Shown: piece by piece, positions 1 through 5,733 of the stretch | Position numbering within the stretch: position 1 is the stretch's first letter | Layout of the letters: the number at the start of each line of letters is the position of its first letter | NCBI GenBank assembly: GCA_019246575.1 | Contig: JAFAQG010000460.1 | Location: 1 to 6,354, forward strand | From: Acidobacteriaceae bacterium | GTDB lineage: Bacteria; Acidobacteriota; Terriglobia; Bryobacterales; Bryobacteraceae | Length of the DNA stretch: 6,354 nt | Direction: 5' to 3' | Notes under the pieces: model-generated | The model's database searches: none | Seen by the model: the letters and a program-made list of their open reading frames with translations, nothing else | Told to the model about the DNA's origin: nothing | Translations under genes and position numbers: made by a program

Positions 1-46
1 GTTTTGCGAAACGAAGCCAATTACCCGTGTCGCCGGGGCTCCCGGC
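1..46. repeat. Palindromic repeat unit, copy 1 (cut by window edge)
   Basis: The core TTTTGCGAAACGAAGCC at 2-18 nearly matches the core of copy 2 at 88-104. Bases 1-4 (GTTT) pair with 9-12 (AAAC) around TGCG, so this is the right part of a palindrome whose left arm lies before the window. A second small hairpin follows: GCCGGG at 32-37 pairs with CCCGGC at 41-46 around GCT. Copy 2 has the same palindrome-then-hairpin order. It resembles a dispersed REP-like intergenic element, but the family is not recognised. Confidence 0.5.
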
Positions 47-80
47 CCATACTCTGAACACGCGATCTCTCTCGGCGTGG

Positions 81-130
81 GGTTCGTTTTTGCGAAACGA
101 ACCCAAATTCGAAGAATGTTATTCGGATTT
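81..130. repeat. Palindromic repeat unit, copy 2 (two adjacent hairpins)
   Basis: GGTTCGTTT at 81-89 is a perfect inverted repeat of AAACGAACC at 95-103 around the loop TTGCG. One base later a second hairpin starts. AAATTC at 105-110 pairs with GGATTT at 125-130 (one T-G wobble), and GAAT at 114-117 pairs with ATTC at 121-124 around GTT, with GAA bulged. The core matches copy 1, 86 bp to the left. An open frame at 27-236 runs through the element but has no SD, no protein-like composition and no known domain, so I treat the segment as non-coding. Confidence 0.6.
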
Positions 131-407
131 CAACGATCTCGCGGCTCGGGTGCACTTGAGTGAGCGTACAGGAGCCGATTCGAGTTTCCGTGGCGAGAGC
201 GCGCAGGCTGTCAGGCGCCCAGGGCTAAATTGTTGAAAGGAGGGAGGAACAAAAGAGGAAACGCGGGAACGGGGCGCAACATCGTCACACAACTGGGCTC
301 AAAAGCGACAATCTTAGGTCTGCGCGCGGTATCGCTCTCCTTGCGACGGCCGCCGCTCCGGTGAGCGGCCGGAGCTGGCTGATGAACCCAACGAGACAAG
401 TGAGGGC
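131..407. other. Intergenic region without a recognisable gene
   Basis: No supported coding sequence lies here. A 62-codon minus-strand frame (211-399) has no SD and no protein-like features. The stretch holds a purine-rich run at 234-261 (a single C at 250) that includes an SD-like GGAGGGAGG, but no start codon follows at a useful distance. A GC-rich dyad at 352-375, downstream of the aminotransferase, is listed separately. No tRNA or known structured RNA was recognised. Confidence 0.5.
352..375 (-). terminator. Possible GC-rich terminator hairpin after the aminotransferase
   Basis: GCCGCTC at 352-358 pairs perfectly with GAGCGGC at 363-369 around CGGT. An alternative, mutually exclusive stem pairs GCTCCGG at 355-361 with CCGGAGC at 369-375. 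It lies 33 bases past the aminotransferase stop on the minus strand. There is no T-tract on that strand, so intrinsic termination is uncertain. The dyad could instead protect the 3' end, or be a chance product of GC-rich sequence. Confidence 0.3.
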
Positions 408-1562
408 CTACACGTTTGGAAGCATTTCCAACACCCGGTCGATCTCGTCCGGGCTGATATAGAAATGCGGGGCGAGGCGCACCCAGCCTTGCCGTGCGGC
501 CGCGAGTACCCGGTTTCGGTTCAGCTGGCTGACGATAACTCGGGAATCGATTCCGTGATGACGAAAACTCACGATACCTGAGCCGGTCCGGGACGTCCTT
601 GGAATTGCGGTTTCGTAGCCCTTCGCCCGTACGCCCGCTTCGATTCGGCTCGCCAGGGCGTCCACCGCCGCTGCAATCTTCTCAATTCCGATTTCGAGCA
701 GAAACTCGATCGAAGCTTTCAGGCCGAAGCAGCCGACAGTGTTCAATGTGCCGCATTCGTACCGCCCTGCGTCCCGCCGCAGCGTCAAGTCACGCGAATA
801 CTCGGCATACTTCGCCGGATTGGTCCAGCCAAATTCTACCGGCTCAATGGCGTCCAGCCACTTCCTCCGGACATACAGGATGCCGCCACCCTCCGGTGCA
901 AGCAACCACTTGTGACCGTCGGCGGCCAATGCATCTATATGGAAGGCATCGACATCCACTGGAAACGCGCCCAAGCCCTGGATGGCATCGACAAAAAAGA
1001 AACATCCGTGCTGCCGGCACAATTCGCCGATCTGTGTTAAATCGGCACGGTAACCGCTCAGGTAGTTCACGTAGCTGATCGCGAGCAGCCGGGCTGTCTG
1101 AATGGCGCCAGCCACCTTTTCGATGGGATCGTAGATAGACAGCCAGGTCAGTTTTACTCCCCGGCGCTCGAGCCGCGCCCACGGATTGTAGTTGGCCGGG
1201 AACTCCTCACGAAAACCGACGACGCGGTCTCCGGGCTTCCAGTCGAACCCCTCCGCGACAGTCGCGATGCCCTCGGACGTATTCTTAACGATTGCAACCT
1301 CGTCCGGGGAGGCATTGATCAGCTTCGCGGCAGCATCTCTGAGCCCGGCATAAGCATCTAACCAACAAGAATAATGAAGCGACCCGAACCGGCTCGCGTC
1401 CTCGATCAGGTTCTGCATGGCTTGCGAAGCGCGGCGGCAAAGCGGCGCCACGGCGGCATGGTTCAGGTAAATCACTTCCCGGGTGACCGGAAACTCATCC
1501 CGGTAGCGCGCCCACAGTTGTTCCGGCGGCTCCGCCCTTTTCTCAACTTCTTCGAAACCCAT
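408..1562 (-). CDS. Class V PLP-dependent aminotransferase (SufS/isopenicillin N epimerase-like fold)
   Basis: This 384-residue protein is a full-length cytoplasmic fold-type I PLP enzyme of the aminotransferase class V family. Family landmarks appear in order: YLNHAAVAP at 32-40, KNTSEGIATVAEG at 93-105 (phosphate-binding loop), FVDAIQGLG at 190-198 with D192 and Q195 for the cofactor ring, GHKW at 216-219 with K218 as the Schiff-base lysine, RYECGTLN at 267-274, and a C-terminal VRLAPHFYISPDEID segment. The loop that carries the catalytic cysteine in SufS-type desulfurases reads AARQGWVRLAP, with no cysteine, so a true desulfurase is unlikely. An epimerase, lyase or aminotransferase with an unknown substrate fits better.

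The ATG at 1562 is preceded by an in-frame TAA 15 bases upstream, so the start cannot lie further out. Only a weak GGAG sits next to it, while a strong AGGAGA lies 29 bases upstream (1592-1597) with no usable start. The gene is divergent from the protease gene and stands alone. Confidence 0.92.
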   Translation of the reverse strand: MGFEEVEKRAEPPEQLWARYRDEFPVTREVIYLNHAAVAPLCRRASQAMQNLIEDASRFGSLHYSCWLDAYAGLRDAAAKLINASPDEVAIVKNTSEGIATVAEGFDWKPGDRVVGFREEFPANYNPWARLERRGVKLTWLSIYDPIEKVAGAIQTARLLAISYVNYLSGYRADLTQIGELCRQHGCFFFVDAIQGLGAFPVDVDAFHIDALAADGHKWLLAPEGGGILYVRRKWLDAIEPVEFGWTNPAKYAEYSRDLTLRRDAGRYECGTLNTVGCFGLKASIEFLLEIGIEKIAAAVDALASRIEAGVRAKGYETAIPRTSRTGSGIVSFRHHGIDSRVIVSQLNRNRVLAAARQGWVRLAPHFYISPDEIDRVLEMLPNV

Positions 1563-1638
1563 CGCTCCGAGAATACGTTAAGAATCGTGAATCTCCTGGC
1601 GGTGGTGCACCCCGCAGTTTCCGATGCTTGTTTTGGCC

Positions 1639-1644
1639 TATACT
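1639..1644 (+). promoter_or_regulatory. Candidate -10 box (TATACT) for the M48 protease gene
   Basis: TATACT lies 65 bases before the protease ATG in the divergent intergenic region (1563-1709). It is followed by AGAGGCAG. A similar TATACT-GAGGCTG sits upstream of the hydrolase gene on the other strand. No convincing -35 hexamer stands at the usual distance. The reverse complement (TAGTATA) could also serve the divergent aminotransferase. The call rests on the match to the -10 consensus and on position. Confidence 0.35.
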
Positions 1645-1709
1645 AGAGGCAGTCCGATATGTGGCTGCGCGGTTCACTGTGTCCGATTGCCCAGTCGTAA
1701 AGGATCTAT

Positions 1710-2768
1710 ATGCGGCGACTAGTCCCGGTTCGTTTTCCCCTTAGTTTTGGCCTTGCGCTCCTGCTCGCGGCTCCGTTTGCGGGCTTCTCGAAGGACAACA
1801 AAGAGAAGGATCCCGATTCCATCGGTGACCGGAATGTCAGTGGTAAGGTCAATTTCTTTTCGTTGGAAAAGGAGATCGCGCTCGGCAAGCAGCTCGCGCA
1901 ACAGGTAGAGCGGCAGTCGAAGATCATCAATGATCCAGTGGTTTCCGAGTACGTGAACCGTGTTGGACAGAACCTGGTTCGGAATTCGGATGCGAAAGTG
2001 CCGTTCACGATCAAAGTCGTCGAGGATCCGACGATTAACGCCTTCGCTCTGCCGGGGGGCTTCTTTTTCGTCGATTCGGGTCTGATTTTGAAGGCCGACA
2101 CGGAAGCGGAGCTCGCGGGAGTTATGGCGCATGAGATCGCGCATGTGGCGGCCCGCCATGGGACGCGACAAGCAACACGCGGCGAAATCGCCCAGTTGGC
2201 GACCATTCCGCTCATCTTCATGGGCGGCGCGGTTCCCTATGCGATTTACGAATCGTCCGGGCTGCTCGTCCCTATGGGCTTCCTGAAGTTCTCGCGCAAC
2301 TTCGAAGCGGAAGCCGACTACCTTGGCGTGCAGTACATGTATAAGACCGGTTACGACCCGACGGCCTTCGTGGATTTCTTCGAAAAGATTCAGACACTTG
2401 AAAAACGGAAGCCCGGGAGCGTGGCGAAGATCTTCTCGACGCACCCGCCGACGGATGACCGCATTGGCAAAGCCCAGAAAGAGATCGCGGATGTCTTGAA
2501 GGCCAAACCCGAGTACGTCGTCACTACGTCTGAGTTCGACGGCGTAAAAGCTCGGCTAGCGATGCTCGAAAATCAGCGCCGTCCCGATAAGGCCAGCGAG
2601 GATCCGAATAAACCGACGCTCAGGAAGAACCCGAATTCGACCCATCCTATTGAGGACGAAACCGATCCTTCGAAGAAGACTAAGGGCGATGATGAAGATC
2701 GTCCGAAGCTGAAGCGGCGTCCCGATGCTGATCCATCGGATTCCACGAGTCCGACCACACCGAACTAG
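1710..2768 (+). CDS. Secreted M48-family zinc metalloprotease (BepA/YfgC-like, no TPR domain)
   Basis: A 352-residue exported peptidase. The N-terminus (MRRLVPVRF, then a hydrophobic stretch to about residue 25) is a Sec-type signal peptide, so the enzyme probably acts in the periplasm. The M48 domain spans about 50-265. It contains FALPGGFFFVDSGL (112-125), the zinc motif HEIAH at 141-145 (catalytic E142), the third ligand in EAEAD at 199-203 (probably E201), and STHPPTDDRI at 243-252. H245 in that last motif corresponds to the zinc-contacting switch histidine known in E. coli BepA. In that family the enzyme degrades or helps assemble outer-membrane proteins.

Unlike BepA there is no C-terminal TPR region. 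Instead residues from about 290 are rich in D, E, K, P, S and T and look disordered, with two similar motifs (KPTLRKNPN and RPKLKRRPD). The start is supported by AAAGGA at 1699-1704, five bases before the ATG. The gene converges with the downstream DUF6232 gene. Confidence 0.95.
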   Translation: MRRLVPVRFPLSFGLALLLAAPFAGFSKDNKEKDPDSIGDRNVSGKVNFFSLEKEIALGKQLAQQVERQSKIINDPVVSEYVNRVGQNLVRNSDAKVPFTIKVVEDPTINAFALPGGFFFVDSGLILKADTEAELAGVMAHEIAHVAARHGTRQATRGEIAQLATIPLIFMGGAVPYAIYESSGLLVPMGFLKFSRNFEAEADYLGVQYMYKTGYDPTAFVDFFEKIQTLEKRKPGSVAKIFSTHPPTDDRIGKAQKEIADVLKAKPEYVVTTSEFDGVKARLAMLENQRRPDKASEDPNKPTLRKNPNSTHPIEDETDPSKKTKGDDEDRPKLKRRPDADPSDSTSPTTPN

Positions 2769-2790
2769 AACTTTCGCACGATACACAACA

Positions 2791-2818
2791 GCTCGCGTTG
2801 ACCGGCTACGACGCGAGC
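2791..2818. terminator. Hairpin between convergent genes, possible bidirectional terminator
   Basis: GCTCGCGT at 2791-2798 is a perfect inverted repeat of ACGCGAGC at 2811-2818 around a 12-base loop. It starts 22 bases after the protease stop and is followed by CTTT on the plus strand and by TGTTGTG on the minus strand. Its right arm lies inside the last codons of the minus-strand DUF6232 gene, whose stop codon is in the loop. T-tracts are weak, so the termination role is inferred from the convergent position. Confidence 0.5.
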
Positions 2819-3264
2819 CTTTCGGCAACTTCCACTTCGGCCGGCTCTTGCGAGAGTTGTTGGGCAGACTTCAGGGCCTGGATGACTTCTGCTGCTTCCG
2901 ACACACTTCCGTTTAAACTGTGCCGCGTTTCCGAACCGATCTTCAAGGCAACGCACGCCTTCCGAGTGGCCGCGAAGGCCAACAAAACGATGACGCCAAG
3001 GCTGCCGAACACGAGGTCTGCGCCGCTGGTGTCTTTCGAGCAATACGCCGCCGCCGCGACCAAAAACAGCCCGGACGAAATCACCAACAATCCCGGATAG
3101 CTGGTTTTAATTCTTTTTACGTCTGTTATTCGCGAAAGTGAGATAATGCTCTGCGATTTGTTATTAGCATCGCTAATAAGAATGCAGTTAGTCATTACTG
3201 TTGCAAATGAATTTGAGTAGACGACACTTTCGCGAGGTAATGCCGCCAGAACCGTTTTCTGCAT
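2806..3264 (-). CDS. Small two-helix membrane protein, DUF6232-like
   Basis: From the ATG at 3264 this is a 152-residue protein. The N-terminal half (ESVVYSNSFATVMTN, then an ISLSRITDVKR strand) looks like the short beta region of DUF6232 proteins, with their characteristic 'I-s-x-I-t-x-V' strand. It is followed by two membrane segments at about 57-74 (PGLLVISSGLFLVAAAAY) and 82-99 (ADLVFGSLGVIVLLAFAA). A C-terminal part follows, VALKIGSETRHSLNGSVSEAAEVIQALKSA, typical of the tail that ends in an amphipathic helix. Function is unknown; family membership is inferred by eye.

The start is uncertain. The frame can extend to a TTG at 3306 (166 residues) or a GTG at 3288 behind AGGGG, while the ATG at 3264 has GAGG about 11 bases upstream. 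The region coding for the first third is clearly AT-richer than its neighbours and contains nested inverted repeats. Confidence 0.7.
   Translation of the reverse strand: MQKTVLAALPRESVVYSNSFATVMTNCILISDANNKSQSIISLSRITDVKRIKTSYPGLLVISSGLFLVAAAAYCSKDTSGADLVFGSLGVIVLLAFAATRKACVALKIGSETRHSLNGSVSEAAEVIQALKSAQQLSQEPAEVEVAERLAS
3130..3235. repeat. Nested inverted repeats inside the DUF6232 gene
   Basis: TCGCGAAAGTG at 3130-3140 is a perfect 11-base inverted repeat of CACTTTCGCGA at 3225-3235. Between them lie a perfect 8-base dyad, TTATTAGC at 3161-3168 and GCTAATAA at 3172-3179, around ATC, and the short pair ATTTG (3156-3160) and CAAAT (3204-3208). The segment is AT-rich. It stays in frame through the gene, and its translation fits the DUF6232 pattern, so it is not an obvious insertion. 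No clear target-site duplication is visible. Confidence 0.55.
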
Positions 3265-3370
3265 TGCCGTGTTGGCCTCGTCGGCCACACTCGCCCCTGA
3301 TAACAATTATCGGAAATTCTATTTCAGCGTGCAGTGAATTCGCGCTCCCTGGATAGGGATAGCAGTAATA

Positions 3371-3386
3371 GTACAAAATTTTGTGC
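3371..3386. other. AT-rich palindrome between the hydrolase stop and the DUF6232 gene
   Basis: ACAAAATTTTGT at 3373-3384 is a perfect 12-base palindrome. With one T-G mismatch it extends to 3371-3386. It lies 8 bases beyond the hydrolase stop on the minus strand and about 105 bases upstream of the DUF6232 ATG. There is no loop, so it is a poor terminator. A homodimer-binding operator for the downstream gene is possible, but nothing else supports it. Confidence 0.35.
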
Positions 3387-3393
3387 GGGCTTT

Positions 3394-5622
3394 TTACTTC
3401 AGGTGCACAGGCTGGGTGAATGCGCCATTGCCCGCCGAGTCCCAAACTGCGAAGCGAATCCACTTCTTCCCGGTGGTGTCGAAGGGTATCTCGAAGCGCT
3501 TTTCCCCGAAGGGTGCAAGATCGTTGGCGGGTATCAATTTCCGATCTGTCCTCGTTCCATCGCCCCAAACCAGTTCTGCAAATTCGAGAGGGAAGGTCCA
3601 CTCCACGTCCGCGATGTATGTTCGCTTTGCGCCTGATCCCTGAACGCTCCGACTTCGGAACAGAACTTCCCCGCTCGACACGAAGTAATCGCCGGCGCGG
3701 ATGGTCTTTAATACCGGCGTCCAACTTTCGCCGAAGGCAGGAACGCGATCCAATTTCACGTAATTCACCAGTAACTGGGGATATGTTTCGTCGTCCGGAT
3801 ACTTCATGTAAGTATCCCCTTCCGCTAACATATATTTCGCGTCAGCCCAGTTATTCATATCGTCGAGTAATCCCAAACATCTCGCCTCGCACAATCTTTT
3901 TTCCGATTGATCGACGGGCAGCGACTGGTACGACCCGCCGATGAACCGGTCGCTGTTGAAGTGCTCCGAATTCCGGACTGCATCGGGATATCCCGCCGAG
4001 CCCTTCGTGCGCGGATGTGTCTGCCACATATACCCGTCTTCGCGGCGCAGCAGCTCCAATTCGTCTTTCGCGGAATCGGAATGAAAGACCGGCCCGTATG
4101 TAGGATCATTCTGCGCGAACGTTTGGCGTCGCTCGCGAACGTGCGACCAATACAGCGGTCGCGGGAACACAAACATGTAATGTCCGCCGAGGTTCGCATC
4201 CGGCTCTTCGCCGGGAATGAGCAAGAAATCTCGATCCGAGAAGCGACCGCAGCCTTCGAAGTAAATCTTCTGTTCCTTAAAGCGTAGCGGTCCGGGGTCG
4301 TTGGGATGAGAGTCGGAGTGGAAGTCCGCCAGGATGACTATGTTGATACCGAGCCCGCGAAACACGGAATACCAGGATGGTTGCAGATCGACGGTTCCGG
4401 CGTCGGCCAGTTGCTCGTTGAAGTGCATATGGAAGTGGCTGACCAGCACCTTGTATCCGGGCAGTGCTTTGTAACGGTCATCATGCGTGTAAGCGAGTAT
4501 ATTGCGCTGCGTTCGGTCGGGGTCAGCCGCACTGAGATAGAAGTACACCGGCATGTGTTGCTTCGTCCCCGGCGGGGCGTTGTATAGCGCGAAGTTATTG
4601 ATGTCGTGACGGGCTTCGTCGGCGCGCCGGTTCCATTCCGTATCTGAGACACCATAGGGCCGATAAGGCTGCTCATGCTCGGCCTGGCGAACGCCGACGG
4701 CGAACGAACCTTCGCTATCCTTGCGGTAATAGACGAACCCGAGATTAGTCTCAATTTCTCTTGCGAAGAAGAATTTATGCGGAGGGGGTAGAAAGCCGAG
4801 CGTGCCGGCGCCATCGGTCTCGACGAGCCCGAGGCGGTTGCGTGCAATCAGCGGCACGGGATCCCGATTCACCGCGCCTCCAAACTGGTATTGCTGCCAG
4901 TTACGAGCGACGTCACGCCAAACGATCCGAGTGTTGGGACCGATCTGAAAACCCTTCAGCCCAGCTACGTACTTGTAAGCGACATTCGGCGCACTGGTTG
5001 CGGCGATTACCTCCTGCCGGAGTAAGTTACTGCCGCGGTAAGCCGTGTATCTCAACTCGCCCGAAAAGATGCCCAGCGTGACGCCCGGAAACGTTACCTC
5101 GATGCGGGCGCCGTCGGTCTTTACCGCACAGCTGGTTGCGTGAAAGCTCGCCCACTCGCGGCGAATCTCCTCGGGCCTGCGCGGCAGGTCGACACTCGTG
5201 CCCGGATTTCCGGGGATGTTGAGCGGCGCATCCCAGAATGCGTACCACTGTTGCTGGCTGATGAGCTCGGGCGTCAGCGGAATCTTCAGTCTTCGAAGCG
5301 GGGCCATCTGCTGCTCCGATAAGCGACGCCGGCCGGTGGTCACTTGATATTCAGGCGTGAGATTGCGGCCAAGTTCGAGCCATTTGCCTGCGGCAGTTCG
5401 CGCCGCGAGTTCTTCGACTGTGGGTGCGCCGTCGCGTACTTGGAACGCAGCCCTGAGTTGCTCACCGCGTTCGCCCTGCCAGGTCACGGTTACGCCGTGC
5501 TCGTGCGTTTTGAGTTCCATGCCCGGTACCGGCTTGTAATCCTGCAGGTCGCAGTTCGCATTTTCGCCATAGAGAACACTTCCGCAGAGAACGGCGCACC
5601 CCAGCAAAGGTTTCAGCTTCAA
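3394..5622 (-). CDS. Exported PHP-like (CehA/McbA-type) metallohydrolase, 742 residues
   Basis: Residues 1-22 (MKLKPLLGCAVLCGSVLYGENA) look like a Sec signal peptide, so the protein is probably periplasmic or secreted. Residues about 25-380 are beta-rich, with no motif I can name. Residues about 390-655 resemble the PHP-like metal-dependent fold: HFHMH at 396-400, INIVILADFH ending at H435, LIPGEEP at 468-474, GGHYMFVFP at 479-487, and QTHPRTKG at 534-541. It closes with the family-typical IRAGDYFVSSGEVL (641-654). A C-terminal beta domain ends AVWDSAGNGAFTQPVHLK.

In known families this fold hydrolyses phosphoesters, amides or carbamates; the substrate here is unknown. The site that usually supplies the last metal ligands (Asp-x-His) seems to be GDTY at 602-605, with no histidine. 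The start is a TTG with an exact AGGAGG four bases upstream. The gene follows MATE by 111 bases on the same strand, with its own candidate promoter and leader hairpin. Confidence 0.85.
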   Translation of the reverse strand: MKLKPLLGCAVLCGSVLYGENANCDLQDYKPVPGMELKTHEHGVTVTWQGERGEQLRAAFQVRDGAPTVEELAARTAAGKWLELGRNLTPEYQVTTGRRRLSEQQMAPLRRLKIPLTPELISQQQWYAFWDAPLNIPGNPGTSVDLPRRPEEIRREWASFHATSCAVKTDGARIEVTFPGVTLGIFSGELRYTAYRGSNLLRQEVIAATSAPNVAYKYVAGLKGFQIGPNTRIVWRDVARNWQQYQFGGAVNRDPVPLIARNRLGLVETDGAGTLGFLPPPHKFFFAREIETNLGFVYYRKDSEGSFAVGVRQAEHEQPYRPYGVSDTEWNRRADEARHDINNFALYNAPPGTKQHMPVYFYLSAADPDRTQRNILAYTHDDRYKALPGYKVLVSHFHMHFNEQLADAGTVDLQPSWYSVFRGLGINIVILADFHSDSHPNDPGPLRFKEQKIYFEGCGRFSDRDFLLIPGEEPDANLGGHYMFVFPRPLYWSHVRERRQTFAQNDPTYGPVFHSDSAKDELELLRREDGYMWQTHPRTKGSAGYPDAVRNSEHFNSDRFIGGSYQSLPVDQSEKRLCEARCLGLLDDMNNWADAKYMLAEGDTYMKYPDDETYPQLLVNYVKLDRVPAFGESWTPVLKTIRAGDYFVSSGEVLFRSRSVQGSGAKRTYIADVEWTFPLEFAELVWGDGTRTDRKLIPANDLAPFGEKRFEIPFDTTGKKWIRFAVWDSAGNGAFTQPVHLK

Positions 5623-5626
5623 TTAG

Positions 5627-5632
5627 CCTCCT
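5627..5632 (-). promoter_or_regulatory. Ribosome binding site fixing the TTG start of the hydrolase
   Basis: Read on the minus strand, AGGAGG stands four bases before TTG at 5622. The full SD match, and the charged-then-hydrophobic signal peptide that begins there, support this non-ATG start. Spacing is slightly short. The 3' arm of the upstream hairpin ends nine bases before the SD. Confidence 0.75.
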
Positions 5633-5641
5633 GCGCTAGAG

Positions 5642-5699
5642 AGCTTGTCGCACAAGTTAGAGCGGTTATAGGCGAACTCGCTCGCTTATGCGACAAGCT
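5642..5699 (-). other. Large composite hairpin in the hydrolase leader
   Basis: AGCTTGTCGCA at 5642-5652 is a perfect inverted repeat of TGCGACAAGCT at 5689-5699. After one C-A mismatch the stem continues with AAG (5654-5656) and CTT (5685-5687). After a small bulge, GAGCG (5660-5664) pairs with CGCTC (5679-5683), leaving a 14-base terminal loop at 5665-5678. There is no T-tract in either direction, so a simple terminator for MATE is unlikely. It lies between the candidate promoter at 5713-5718 and the hydrolase SD. A 5' leader structure or a protein-binding dyad are the main options. Confidence 0.6.
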
Positions 5700-5712
5700 G
5701 CCAAGCAGCCTC

Positions 5713-5718
5713 AGTATA
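5713..5718 (-). promoter_or_regulatory. Candidate -10 box (TATACT) for the hydrolase gene
   Basis: On the minus strand TATACT is followed by GAGGCTG, close to the TATACT-AGAGGCAG found upstream of the protease gene. It lies 16 bases past the MATE stop. It would place the transcript start near 5706, leaving a leader of roughly 80 bases that holds the hairpin. No clear -35 hexamer is seen. TATAAC inside the hairpin loop is a weaker alternative. Confidence 0.35.
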
Positions 5719-5733
5719 TCGGCAGCTAACGAT

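Noticed and set aside
27..236. Open frame of 69 codons on plus through the palindromic repeats
   Set aside because: No SD, no domain or protein-like pattern, and it crosses both hairpins of the repeat unit. It is best explained as an open frame by chance in GC-rich repeat DNA.
234..261. Polypurine run with an SD-like GGAGGGAGG as the RBS of a small plus-strand gene
   Set aside because: No ATG, GTG or TTG follows at usable spacing with an open frame of any length.
211..399. Open frame of 62 codons on minus, with a hydrophobic C-terminal stretch
   Set aside because: No SD and arginine/proline-rich composition typical of shadow frames. It overlaps the GC-rich dyad after the aminotransferase.
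1719..2444. Long open frame of 241 codons antisense to the protease gene
   Set aside because: It is the shadow of a clear M48 coding sequence on the other strand. Its translation is rich in arginine and has no family pattern.
3130..3235. A MITE or insertion sequence bounded by the 11-bp inverted repeats
   Set aside because: No target-site duplication is visible, and the translated segment fits the DUF6232 pattern without a break. I report it as nested repeats, not as a mobile element.
3346..3359. Small hairpin TCCCT-GGAT-AGGGA as the hydrolase terminator
   Set aside because: The stem is only 5 bp with no T-tract on the minus strand, too weak to call.
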